Shown here piece by piece: positions 52,018 to 59,864 of a stretch of DNA of 64,000 nucleotides. The notes below the pieces were generated by a model. It searched no databases, had not been told where the DNA came from, and worked only from the letters and a program-made list of their open reading frames with translations. The stretch's first letter is position 1; the number at the start of each line of letters is the position of its first letter. Made by a program: the position numbers and the translations under genes. The stretch comes from Pyrinomonadaceae bacterium (GTDB lineage Bacteria > Acidobacteriota > Blastocatellia > Pyrinomonadales > Pyrinomonadaceae). The DNA lies in contig JAJQRF010000002.1 of assembly GCA_021228405.1 (NCBI GenBank), forward strand, positions 124,001-188,000, given 5' to 3'.

Positions 52018-53262
52018 ATGAACATTCTCGTTCTGAATTGCGGCAGTTCGTCGCTCAAGTTTCAGATCATCGCAACCGACCTCGAAACGATTGCGCAAAA
52101 CGCCGACCGGCGGCTCGCGCACGGGCAGATCGAACGCATCGGCGGCGCGGCGATTCTGAATTTTTCCGCCGAAGGCAAGGAAACAGAGCGTTCGGCGATG
52201 CCGATCAAGGATATTCGCACTGCGATCGAAACCGCTCTGCGTTGGGTCACGGCGGAAGATTCGGGCATTGAAGGCGTTCAGGGCATCGCGGATATTCACG
52301 CGGTCGGGCATCGCGTCGTGCACGGCGGCGAGCAGTTCAAACAATCGGTTTTGATAAGCGAAGAAGTTTTGCGCGGCATCGAAGACTGCATCGAATTTGC
52401 GCCCTTGCACAATCCCGCCAACATCAAAGGCATCCAAGCCGCCCGCGAGATTTTCGGGCGCAATATTCCGCAAGCCGCAATTTTCGACACGGCTTTTCAC
52501 CAGACCTTGCCCGAAATTTCCTATCTTTACGCGATTCCTTACCAATTCTACCGCCGTCACAAGATTCGCCGTTACGGTTTTCACGGAACTTCGCACCGCT
52601 ACGTCGCCTATCGTTACCGCACGATCAAAAACATTCCGCGCAGTGAAGTGAAAATAATCACGCTTCATCTCGGCAACGGTTCCTCGATCGCGGCGATCAA
52701 CGGCGGAAATTCGGTCGATACTTCGATGGGTTTGACACCGCTCGAAGGTCTGGTGATGGGCACACGTTCGGGCGATCTGGACGCGGCGATTCTCGAATTT
52801 ATCAGCGCGAAGGAAGGTTTGACGATTCACGAAGTCGAGATGCTTTTGAACAAACAATCGGGACTTCTGGGCATTTCGGGTTTGACCAACGATATGCGCG
52901 AACTCATCGCCGAATCGGAAGAATCGGGCGACCGCCGCGCACGCCTGGCGATCGAGATTTTCTGCTATCGCGTCTGCAAATACATCGGTTCGTATCTCGC
53001 CGCGATGAACGGCGCGGACGCGATCATTTTCACGGGCGGAATCGGCGAAAATTCCGCGAAGATCAGGAAGATGATCTGCGAAAATCTGTCGTGGATGGGA
53101 ATCCGTCTGGATGAAAGCAAAAACGAAACTAACAAAGGCGAAGGAATTATCAGCAAAGAAAATTCGCCCGTCGAAATCCGCGTCATCCCGACCAACGAAG
53201 AACTTCTGATCGCCCGCGATACGGTCAGATTGATTTACACAGGCGATCCGGCGGCAGGATAA
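52018..53262 (+). CDS. ackA: Acetate kinase
   Basis: A 414-residue enzyme converting acetyl phosphate and ADP to acetate and ATP. The start is ATG 52018, 10 bp after AAAGGAG; a TTG at 52009 would sit too close to it. Family motifs: 'NILVLNCGSSSLKFQ', 'VGHRVVHGGEQFK', 'FDTAFHQTLPE', 'YGFHGTSHRYVAYR', 'ITLHLGNGSSIAAI', 'SMGLTPLEGLVMGTRSGDLD', 'IIFTGGIGENS'. No phosphotransacetylase is adjacent. Acetyl phosphate could feed the receiver protein encoded divergently, but that is speculation. Confidence 0.96.
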   Translation: MNILVLNCGSSSLKFQIIATDLETIAQNADRRLAHGQIERIGGAAILNFSAEGKETERSAMPIKDIRTAIETALRWVTAEDSGIEGVQGIADIHAVGHRVVHGGEQFKQSVLISEEVLRGIEDCIEFAPLHNPANIKGIQAAREIFGRNIPQAAIFDTAFHQTLPEISYLYAIPYQFYRRHKIRRYGFHGTSHRYVAYRYRTIKNIPRSEVKIITLHLGNGSSIAAINGGNSVDTSMGLTPLEGLVMGTRSGDLDAAILEFISAKEGLTIHEVEMLLNKQSGLLGISGLTNDMRELIAESEESGDRRARLAIEIFCYRVCKYIGSYLAAMNGADAIIFTGGIGENSAKIRKMICENLSWMGIRLDESKNETNKGEGIISKENSPVEIRVIPTNEELLIARDTVRLIYTGDPAAG

Positions 53263-53305
53263 TCTTTCAACTAATTTCACCCGACTTCCCGCGCATTCAC
53301 GGAAA

Positions 53306-53396
53306 ATAAATATCAAGCGTTTTGAGTCCGTTCTTGAGAAGGCTTCCGCCAAACAATTGCCGCCTGAAGGCGGGACTCAAAACGCTTGATATTTAT
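53306..53396. repeat. Large inverted repeat, 24-bp arms
   Basis: Perfect 24-bp arms (53306-53329 and 53373-53396; core TCAAGCGTTTTGAGTCC) enclose a 43-nt loop. The loop itself contains GGCTTCCGCC and CCGCCTGAAGGCGG. It sits between convergent ackA and the DUF5335 gene and may act as terminator for both. Confidence 0.85.
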
Positions 53397-53425
53397 CTTG
53401 CCCGATCTAAAAATATGAGATTGCA

Positions 53426-53512
53426 TTTGAACGCGGACGTTCCCGAATCAGACAAATTTAACGGACAAGCCTTTTGCATTATTCCGTTCCTTCCGCCTCG
53501 TCCGCGTTCAAA
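53426..53512. repeat. Second inverted repeat, 14-bp arms, with nested stem
   Basis: TTTGAACGCGGACG (53426-53439) pairs perfectly with 53499-53512. Inside, AACGGA and TCCGTT form a further stem. It stands directly beside the 24-bp palindrome. Confidence 0.8.
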
Positions 53513-53531
53513 TCTTAAGAAAACCGTGTCT

Positions 53532-53942
53532 TTAGAAAAGCCACGAAGGAAACTCGGCAACGCGGAATTTCGATTTCTTTTCCGGCGTTTTTTCAGACTT
53601 TTTTTCCAGACACAGCAGTGTTTTCGTGCCGTCTTCGGAAATAAACTCGACCGCGTCTTCGACATCGTGCTTGTCGGCACGCGACATTATTTTCGTAACG
53701 TTCGCGATCGTGTGCGTCAGATGTTCGCTTTCATCGGCGGACAAACCGCCGAACATAATCTCCAGACGCGGCGCGTTCAGACATTCAAGCTCGACGCTGA
53801 TGCCCGCAAGCGGTAATTTTTTCACTTCCTTCTGTGCGCCCAGTTCGTCGAAAATCTCGAGGCTGACCTGACGCTTCAGATTGCGTTCGGAAAAATCCTT
53901 AAAATAACTGTTCCACTGTTTTACTTCGATCGTGTTTGACAT
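53532..53942 (-). CDS. DUF5335-like protein
   Basis: A 136-residue soluble protein that resembles the DUF5335 family: 'QWNSYFKDFSERNLKRQVSLEIFDELGAQ', 'LPLAGISVELE' and the characteristic 'ESEHLTHTIANVTKI' stretch. These small proteins often lie next to stress genes in Acidobacteriota and Cyanobacteria; their function is unknown. It lies 25 bp downstream of the universal stress protein gene and is likely co-transcribed. The C-terminus is Lys-rich. Confidence 0.7.
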   Translation of the reverse strand: MSNTIEVKQWNSYFKDFSERNLKRQVSLEIFDELGAQKEVKKLPLAGISVELECLNAPRLEIMFGGLSADESEHLTHTIANVTKIMSRADKHDVEDAVEFISEDGTKTLLCLEKKSEKTPEKKSKFRVAEFPSWLF

Positions 53943-53967
53943 AATATTTCCCTCCGCTTTCGCTTAT

Positions 53968-54423
53968 TTAAACCGGCTTACGAACGACCAGCACCGAACA
54001 GGGCGCGTGATGCAGAACCGAATCCGAAATCGAACCGAGCATCATTCGTCCCCAAAATCCGCGTCCGTGCGAACCGACGGCGATCAAATCCGCCTTCCAG
54101 TCCTTCGCGGCTTCGATGATTACGCGGTCGGGTGCGCCTCTTTCCACCTCGACCGAAACATCGATCTCTTTACCCGCAAAATATTCGCGGACTTCCTTTG
54201 CAGATTTTTCGGCAAACTCTACGCATTGTTTCCTGACTTCTTTTTCGATCTCCTGGTAATATTCCGAGGAAACCGCAAAAGGTTCCGCCGCCATCGGCAG
54301 CATATGTTCGTAAACGGTAATAATTCTGACGCTTGTTTCGTCAGGCTTTCCGATCAGTTCACAAACTTTTTTGACGGCAAAATCACTGAAATCGGAACCG
54401 TCTGTTGCAATCATAACTCTCAT
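53968..54423 (-). CDS. Universal stress protein (UspA family)
   Basis: A 151-residue single-domain USP. It begins 'MRVMIATDGSDFSDFAVKKV' and has the complete ATP-binding signature 'GSHGRGFWGRMMLGSISDSVLHHAPCSVLVVR' (G-2x-G-9x-G-S/T), so it belongs to the ATP-binding branch. Likely a cytoplasmic stress or starvation factor. It precedes the DUF5335 gene in a two-gene unit and diverges from the L,D-transpeptidase gene. Confidence 0.92.
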   Translation of the reverse strand: MRVMIATDGSDFSDFAVKKVCELIGKPDETSVRIITVYEHMLPMAAEPFAVSSEYYQEIEKEVRKQCVEFAEKSAKEVREYFAGKEIDVSVEVERGAPDRVIIEAAKDWKADLIAVGSHGRGFWGRMMLGSISDSVLHHAPCSVLVVRKPV

Positions 54424-54770
54424 CGCTTTTACCTCCTTTTCAAGTTTTCCTGCCTTGTAAAATCATTTTTACCTGATTCGATCAACTATTTCCACTTTTT
54501 TTTAAGCGCAATATTTATGCCTTGCGGTCGTTTGCGCAAAAACTGCTGATTAATTTGACGATACGGATTCGAGCCGCTCAAACCCTTTGCGCAACACTGC
54601 GGATTTTTTCGCAACCGCCGTGAATTTTCACGTTGAAAAATCGATCTTTGCTCAATAAACAGCAGGTTTTTATCGAAATTCCGGAGATGCGAAACTGGTC
54701 GTAAATTTGCTTCTTGAATTATTAGCCGCTGATTGAAAATTTTAGAAGGCGAAGGTTAACCAGAATTTAT
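54424..54770. other. Divergent intergenic region
   Basis: 347 bp between the universal stress protein and L,D-transpeptidase genes. I see no gene, no clear repeat and no convincing promoter; both promoters must lie here. Confidence 0.4.
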
Positions 54771-55460
54771 ATGTTTACGCCGAATATCTACTCAAGATCG
54801 ATAAATTTTTTGATGGTTGCGATACTGACCGGGCTTTTGATCCTCGCAAACGGGGACTGTTCGCAAATCTTCGCGCAAAAACCGGATAATTCAAAGCAAT
54901 TGCTCGAAGCCGAACAGCTTTTATCGAATCTCGGCTACTGGATTTTGAAAGTTGACGGCGTGAAAGATGCGTCCGATTATCACGCGATCACGGCTTTTCA
55001 AAAGGTCGAAGGACTCCGGCGAACGGGGGTTTTGACCGCCGATCTGTTGAATAAAATGCGCACCGCTTCGCGTCCGACCGCGAAATTTTCGGGCGCGGCG
55101 CATATCGAGGTCGATCTCACGCGCCAGGTGCTTTTTCTTGTCAATGAAAGCGGCACGGTGACGCATATTTTGCCCGTTTCAAGCGGTTCGGAAGAGAAAT
55201 ATTTCGACGAGGGAAAATGGCAGACCGCGCACACGCCGCGCGGCGCATTTCAGATCGAACGCCGGATCAACGGCGTGCGCAAAGCCCCGCTCGGTTCGCT
55301 CTATTACCCGAACTATTTTCACGCGGGCGTGGCGATTCACGGAAGCAATTCGATCCCGTTCAAACCCGCAAGTCACGGTTGCGTGCGCATTCCGCGCTTT
55401 GCCGATCAGTCGTTTTTCAATCTGGTCCGGCTGAAAATGGACGTTTACGTTTACGATTAA
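54771..55460 (+). CDS. L,D-transpeptidase with peptidoglycan-binding domain
   Basis: A 229-residue exported enzyme (N-terminal 'INFLMVAILTGLLILANG'). A PG_binding_1 domain (about 40-95, 'LLSNLGYWILKVDGVKDASDYHAITAFQ') is followed by a YkuD catalytic domain with the invariant 'IHGSNS ... ASHGCVRI' (catalytic Cys C204). It makes 3-3 peptidoglycan cross-links or anchors proteins to the cell wall in the periplasm. It is monocistronic; the repeat array follows. Confidence 0.93.
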   Translation: MFTPNIYSRSINFLMVAILTGLLILANGDCSQIFAQKPDNSKQLLEAEQLLSNLGYWILKVDGVKDASDYHAITAFQKVEGLRRTGVLTADLLNKMRTASRPTAKFSGAAHIEVDLTRQVLFLVNESGTVTHILPVSSGSEEKYFDEGKWQTAHTPRGAFQIERRINGVRKAPLGSLYYPNYFHAGVAIHGSNSIPFKPASHGCVRIPRFADQSFFNLVRLKMDVYVYD

Positions 55461-55835
55461 AAACCCGGTTTCCGTTTGCTTTAACCCTACCCGCAAAGCC
55501 TTTGCGGGTGATGTTAAAGCTTTAATCACCGATGGAAAAGCCTTTGCGGGTAATGTTAATGGCTTTTCCACCGGTGAAAAAGCCTTTTCCGGCATTGGAA
55601 AAGCCTTTGCCGGCACTGGAAAAGCCTTTTCCGCCGGTGATTAAGGCTTTTCCGCCGGTGATTAAGGCTTTTCCGTCGGTGAATTGATTAATTCAAAAGC
55701 CGTCAAATTGTTGGAAAGCAGTGAATAACCGATAATTCTTTCCTTTTTAATTAAACTTTTCGTTTCTTCTAGTTTTCTTTTTCATTTTCAAATAAAATAT
55801 TCGGACACGGTAAGAGAACAAGGCAGGGATTAATT
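55461..55835. other. Intergenic region occupied by a 21-bp array
   Basis: 375 bp without a real gene. The centre is the 21-bp tandem array (55495-55683). Frames reading through it (for instance on the minus strand, 55179-55616) give seven-residue repeats such as PAKAFP, an artefact of the period. AT-rich DNA with AGGGAT precedes corA. Confidence 0.6.
55495..55683. repeat. 21-bp tandem repeat array, 9 units
   Basis: Nine contiguous 21-bp units start at 55495, 55516, 55537, 55558, 55579, 55600, 55621, 55642 and 55663. Typical parts are AAAGCCTTTTCC followed by GCCGGTGAT. Units 7 to 9 are nearly identical; the first ones differ more (TTTGCGGGTGATGTT). Some units start AAAGCC and others AAGGC, so the outer bases change while the period stays. 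It shares the exact period with the array at 3608-3754 but not the sequence. Confidence 0.9.
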
Positions 55836-56810
55836 TTGAATATTGAAGCAACACTTTTCGACGCAAACGGCGCAAATAAAGACATCGGGATCGAAAAAAT
55901 TTCGCTCGAAAGCATCAAAGAAAAACAGCTTTTATGGGTTAGAATCGTCGGCAGAAAACGTGAAGCGATCGAAGAAATCTCGCGGAAACTCGGTTTGGAG
56001 AATGCTCCGATCGACAGCATCCTGAATGTTCGCGAACGCCCGAAGGTCGATATTTTTGAAAACTATTACCGCTTTTTCATCAATTCGATCAGGCTCGACG
56101 AAAAAGACCGCGAACGTTCGGTGCCGATCGATTTTCTGGTCGGTAAAAATTACGTGATAACGATTTCCGATGAAAAGCTCGAAGTTTTTGAATGCTTTCT
56201 CGAACGCGAAAAAGGCGAACAGCAGATCGGCGAACTCGATGCGGAAAACTTTGTCGCCGCACTGCTCGACCTGCACATCGTTTGCTATTTCCGCGTGCTC
56301 GAAGACATCGAGGAAGAAGTCGACAGGTTTGACGACAAAATCCTGAAAACCGAAATGGAAGACGAAGTTTTTTTAAAGGAAATGGTTCGGCTCCGCAACC
56401 GCGTTTCGCGGCTTCGGCGTTGGTTTATGCCGCACCGCGACGTTTTTTACGCGCTTTCGCGGGCGGATTTTCAGCAAATTTCCGCCTCGGATTCGGCGGA
56501 ACAGTTTTCGAGGCTGAATTCGCATTTTGAAAACGCCGTTGACGCGATCGAAAGTTCCCGCGAAACGGTCTTGAGTTTATTTGAACTATACGCGACGAAA
56601 TCCGCGCAAAAAATGAATTATTTTATCCAGCGTTTGACCTTTTTAACGCTGATTTTCGGTGGTCTGGGTGTAGTTGCCGGAGTTTTGGGAATGAATTACG
56701 AGGTCGATTATCTTTTCAAATCGCATTACGGCTTCTGGATGACGGTCAGCGGAATGGTGCTGATCTCGATCGGTCTGACCGTTCTGGCAAGATACAAACG
56801 ATGGATATAA
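55836..56810 (+). CDS. corA: CorA-family divalent cation transporter
   Basis: A 324-residue magnesium (or cobalt/zinc) channel. The large N-terminal cytoplasmic domain ends in a long helix, and two C-terminal membrane segments follow ('LTFLTLIFGGLGVVAGVLGMNYE' and 'FWMTVSGMVLISIGLTVLA'), with the selectivity motif GMN. The start is TTG at 55836, preceded by AGGGAT; no ATG is nearby. argH starts 15 bp after the stop and is probably co-transcribed. Confidence 0.92.
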   Translation: MNIEATLFDANGANKDIGIEKISLESIKEKQLLWVRIVGRKREAIEEISRKLGLENAPIDSILNVRERPKVDIFENYYRFFINSIRLDEKDRERSVPIDFLVGKNYVITISDEKLEVFECFLEREKGEQQIGELDAENFVAALLDLHIVCYFRVLEDIEEEVDRFDDKILKTEMEDEVFLKEMVRLRNRVSRLRRWFMPHRDVFYALSRADFQQISASDSAEQFSRLNSHFENAVDAIESSRETVLSLFELYATKSAQKMNYFIQRLTFLTLIFGGLGVVAGVLGMNYEVDYLFKSHYGFWMTVSGMVLISIGLTVLARYKRWI

Positions 56811-56825
56811 ATTAAACTATTTAAA

Positions 56826-58223
56826 ATGACAAAAGCAGACAATCTCTGGGGCGGAAGATTTACGGGAAAAGCGGACGAAACTTTTGCCGAATTCAACAAT
56901 TCATTCCGCTTCGATCAAAGACTTTTTAAAGCCGACGTGCAGGCGAGCATCGCCCACGCCGAAGGACTTTTTCAAGCCGGAATTTTAACCCGCCTGGAAG
57001 CCGAAAAGATCAAAAACGGGCTTTTGACTCTGCTCAAACGCGCCGATTTCAACAAATCTTATTTCGACGAAACCGATTCCGAGGACGTTCACTCATTCAT
57101 CGAAACAAAACTAATCCAGATCATCGGCGACACGGGCAGAAAACTGCACACGGGCAGAAGCCGCAACGATCAGGTCGCGACCGCCTTTCGTTTGTGGCTA
57201 CGCGAAAAGATCGAGGAAATTTCCGCGCTTATCGGCGAGCTGCAGAAAGCTCTCGTCGAATCTGCCGAAAAACAAAAAACGGCGGTTTTGCCCGGCTACA
57301 CGCATCTGCAACGCGCTATGCCCGTCCTTTGGGCGCATTGGTGTCTGGCATATTTCGAGATGTTTTCGCGCGACCGCGAACGCCTTGATGAAGTCTGGCG
57401 CAGAACGAACGTTTTGCCGCTCGGTTCGGCGGCACTTGCGGGAACTTCGTTTGAAATAGATCGTGAAGCGGTCGCCAGAGAACTAAAATTTGAAGGCGTA
57501 ACGGCAAACAGCCTCGATGCGGTTTCCGACCGCGATTTTGCGATCGAATTCGTCGGTGCGTGTGCGCTCGTGATGGTTCATCTTTCGCGTTTTGCCGAGG
57601 ATTTGATTCTTTACGCTTCGAGCGAATTTCAGTTTATCGAACTTTCCGACGCGGTTTCGACGGGTTCGAGCCTGATGCCGCAAAAGAAAAATCCCGATGC
57701 GCTCGAACTGATTCGCGGAAAAGCCGGACGTATTTTCGGTCATCAAACCGCTCTGCTTTCGATGATGAAGGGTTTGCCGCTCGCCTATAACAAAGATATG
57801 CAGGAAGACAAGGAAGCCGTTTTCGATACGGTCGATAATGTCGGGATCAGCTTAAAGGTCGCCGCGATCGTGATGCGAAACCTGCGCGTCAATGAAGAAA
57901 AAACCCGTGCGGCGGCAACGAAAGGTTATCTGAACGCGACCGAGCTTGCCGACTATCTCGTTCATAAAAACGTGCCTTTCCGCACCGCACACGATACGGT
58001 CGGCAAGGTCGTTCTATACGCGATCTCCAAAAATAAAGAATTGAACGAACTAAGATTGGAAGAATTTCAGCAGTTTTCCGACGAAATCAAACAAGACGTT
58101 TTCGACGCGCTGAGTTTGGAAAAAACGCTCGCCGCCAAAAACCAGATCGGCGGAACTTCGCCCGAAAGAGTTTACGAAGCGTTGGAAGCGGCAAAAAGAA
58201 GTCTAATAGTGGATAACGGATAG
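56826..58223 (+). CDS. argH: Argininosuccinate lyase
   Basis: A 465-residue enzyme of arginine synthesis (argininosuccinate to arginine and fumarate). Family signatures: 'WGGRFTGKADETFAEFNNSF', 'DVHSFIETKL', 'HTGRSRNDQVAT', and the fumarase/aspartase loop GSSLMPQKKNP from G280. No Shine-Dalgarno sequence is visible. The last codons (SLIVDNG and stop) are encoded by the left arm of a 7-bp-period repeat at 58205-58291, so the repeat has replaced or extended the original C-terminus by a few residues. Confidence 0.96.
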   Translation: MTKADNLWGGRFTGKADETFAEFNNSFRFDQRLFKADVQASIAHAEGLFQAGILTRLEAEKIKNGLLTLLKRADFNKSYFDETDSEDVHSFIETKLIQIIGDTGRKLHTGRSRNDQVATAFRLWLREKIEEISALIGELQKALVESAEKQKTAVLPGYTHLQRAMPVLWAHWCLAYFEMFSRDRERLDEVWRRTNVLPLGSAALAGTSFEIDREAVARELKFEGVTANSLDAVSDRDFAIEFVGACALVMVHLSRFAEDLILYASSEFQFIELSDAVSTGSSLMPQKKNPDALELIRGKAGRIFGHQTALLSMMKGLPLAYNKDMQEDKEAVFDTVDNVGISLKVAAIVMRNLRVNEEKTRAAATKGYLNATELADYLVHKNVPFRTAHDTVGKVVLYAISKNKELNELRLEEFQQFSDEIKQDVFDALSLEKTLAAKNQIGGTSPERVYEALEAAKRSLIVDNG

Positions 58224-58291
58224 TTGATAGTGGATAGTTAGTGAATTTTTTCTTAACTATCCACTATCAACTATCAACTATCCGTTATCCG
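58205..58291. repeat. Heptamer repeat hairpin at the argH 3' end
   Basis: Seven-base iterations (AGTGGAT, AACGGAT, AGTTGAT, AGTGGAT on the left; CTATCCA, CTATCAA, CTATCAA, CTATCCG on the right) form an inverted pair. A perfect 21-bp stem (58220-58240 with 58254-58274) has a 13-nt T-rich loop. The left side overlaps the argH stop codon at 58221-58223. Confidence 0.9.
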
Positions 58292-58298
58292 TTAATTT

Positions 58299-58730
58299 AT
58301 GGATTTAGCAGAACTTTTGGAACAAACACGGCAGAGCGAACTGCTCAAACTACTCGATATTTCCATCGAAACGGCGGAAAAAGGTTTCGTGCGTCTGCAA
58401 ATGCCCGTCACTTCAAAAGTTCATCAATACATCGGGATTATGAACGGCGGAATCTCGCTTTTGCTGGCGGAAACCGCCGCTTCGCTCGGCGCGGTCGTGA
58501 GCAGTGATCTGTCAAAAGTTACGCCGGTCGGAATCGAGATAAATGCCAATCATCTTCGCGCCGTCAGTCGCGGAATCGTGACCGCCGAAGCGAAAAATAT
58601 TTATCACGGGCGCACTTTGAGTGTTTGGAACGTTGAAATTACGAATGAGCGCGGAAAAATGATTTGTGTTTCACGCTGTACTTTAAGTTTGAAAAAAGGC
58701 GCGGCTTTCCCGCCGCAAAAAGATGAATGA
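58299..58730 (+). CDS. PaaI-family hotdog thioesterase
   Basis: A 143-residue hotdog-fold protein. The family core is 'HQYIGIMNGGISLLLAETAASLGAV', where Asn-Gly-Gly and Glu form the acyl-CoA thioesterase site, then 'PVGIEINANHLRAVSRGIVTAEAKNIYHGRTLSVWNVEITNERGKMI'. The likely reaction is hydrolysis of aryl- or acyl-CoA. It overlaps tilS by 8 bp, so the two are translated from one mRNA; the pairing has no obvious metabolic logic. Confidence 0.9.
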   Translation: MDLAELLEQTRQSELLKLLDISIETAEKGFVRLQMPVTSKVHQYIGIMNGGISLLLAETAASLGAVVSSDLSKVTPVGIEINANHLRAVSRGIVTAEAKNIYHGRTLSVWNVEITNERGKMICVSRCTLSLKKGAAFPPQKDE

Positions 58731-59727
58731 TTTCGTCCGCAATTTTTTGACCGAATGGCGAAAACTCGCCCTGCCGTTTGAAGAAAAAACCTTCGTCGCC
58801 GCGGTTTCAGGCGGTGCGGATTCGGTCGGTCTTTTGCTCGCGCTTCACGATCTGCGAAAACGCGAAAAACTCAAAAATCGTTTCGTGATCGCACATTTCA
58901 ACCACAATCTGCGCGGCGAAGAAAGCGAAAAAGATGCGGAATTCGTCAAATCTCTGTGCGTAAAGTTCAATTTTGAACTCGCGCTCGGCACAGGACACGT
59001 TTCACCGCAAGGAAATCTGGAACAAAACGCGCGGCTCGCCCGCTACGATTTTTTGAGAAATACCGCCGAAAACCTACACGCTTACGCGGTTTTGACCGCG
59101 CACACCGTCAACGACCAAGCCGAAACTTTTCTCATTAATTTAATTCGCGGAAGCGGTTTGCAAGGATTGAGCGGAATGAAAGCAATCCGTCATTTGGAAG
59201 ATAAATCCAAAATCCAAAATCCAAAATCCAAAATCCTCCTGGTTCGTCCCTTCTTGAATTGGGCAAAGCGGATCGACACGGAAAATTTCTGCCGCGAAAG
59301 CGAAATCGAGCCGCGCTACGATACGATGAACGAGGATTTGGCGTTTAAGCGCGTTCGCGTCAGAAAAGTTTTGCTTCCGCTGTTGGAAGATTTCAACCCG
59401 AAAATCGTCGAAACACTGGCTAACACAGCAAATCTGATGCGTCGGCAAATGTCTGAATCTTCAACCTCTGAAACCTTTGATTTTACGGAAGAATTATCTT
59501 TAAGCGAATTGAAGATTTTATCTAAATCGCAACTTTACAGTAACTTGCGAAACTGGCTGAATCAGCATCGCGGCGATCTGCGCGCACTCGATTTGAAACA
59601 TATCGAAGCAATCGAGCGTTTGATTCATAGCCGGAAAAGCGGAAAAACCGTCGAACTTCCGAACGGACAAAGAGTTATCAGGCAGGACGGGCAATTGCTA
59701 TTTAAAAATTTAAAGGTTGAAAAATGA
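58723..59727 (+). CDS. tilS: tRNA(Ile)-lysidine synthase
   Basis: A 334-residue ATP-dependent enzyme that converts C34 of the tRNA-Ile CAU anticodon to lysidine; essential in bacteria. PP-loop SGGADS at 29-34, 'AHFNHNLRGEESEKDAEFV', 'TAHTVNDQAETFLINLIRGSGLQGLSGM', and 'RPFLNW' are present. Between GLSGM and RPF lies a short insertion, about residues 160-172 (DKSKIQNPKSKI), encoded by a heptamer repeat. The C-terminal domain is short. Overlaps the thioesterase gene upstream. Confidence 0.94.
   Translation: MNDFVRNFLTEWRKLALPFEEKTFVAAVSGGADSVGLLLALHDLRKREKLKNRFVIAHFNHNLRGEESEKDAEFVKSLCVKFNFELALGTGHVSPQGNLEQNARLARYDFLRNTAENLHAYAVLTAHTVNDQAETFLINLIRGSGLQGLSGMKAIRHLEDKSKIQNPKSKILLVRPFLNWAKRIDTENFCRESEIEPRYDTMNEDLAFKRVRVRKVLLPLLEDFNPKIVETLANTANLMRRQMSESSTSETFDFTEELSLSELKILSKSQLYSNLRNWLNQHRGDLRALDLKHIEAIERLIHSRKSGKTVELPNGQRVIRQDGQLLFKNLKVEK
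59204..59236. repeat. Heptamer tandem repeat (AATCCAA)x4.7 inside tilS
   Basis: Perfect 7-bp iterations within the coding sequence; three heptamers equal seven codons, so the frame survives. The encoded SKIQNPKSKI stretch is Lys/Asn/Pro-rich and lies in a loop. The same heptamer occurs in the kinase gene at 63530. Confidence 0.95.
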
Positions 59728-59864
59728 TGGTGCGCAAACTACAATCTAAGGTTGGGTGTTTATTAATGTTCCCGAAATCATTTAAAACAACGCAAATTTT
59801 GAAATATTCATCCAAGAGCAATATTGAAACTTTCGTGAGAAGAAAGTAATTTGGAGGCTATAAA

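Noticed and set aside
51979-53352. Long open frame (457 codons) antisense to acetate kinase
   Set aside because: It lies entirely across ackA, whose family motifs are perfect. The predicted protein is Arg/Phe/Asp-rich without a domain, typical of an antisense shadow in this codon usage.
55179-55616. 145-codon minus-strand frame with seven-residue repeats (PAKAFP type)
   Set aside because: The repeats are a by-product of the 21-bp DNA period; the frame also runs antisense into the L,D-transpeptidase gene.
59724-59849. 41-codon frame overlapping the tilS stop by ATGA and ending just before the ftsH ribosome site
   Set aside because: Attractive position, but the peptide (MMVRKLQSKVGCLLMFPKSF...) has no recognisable feature, and one example cannot show coding. 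Conservation in relatives would change this.
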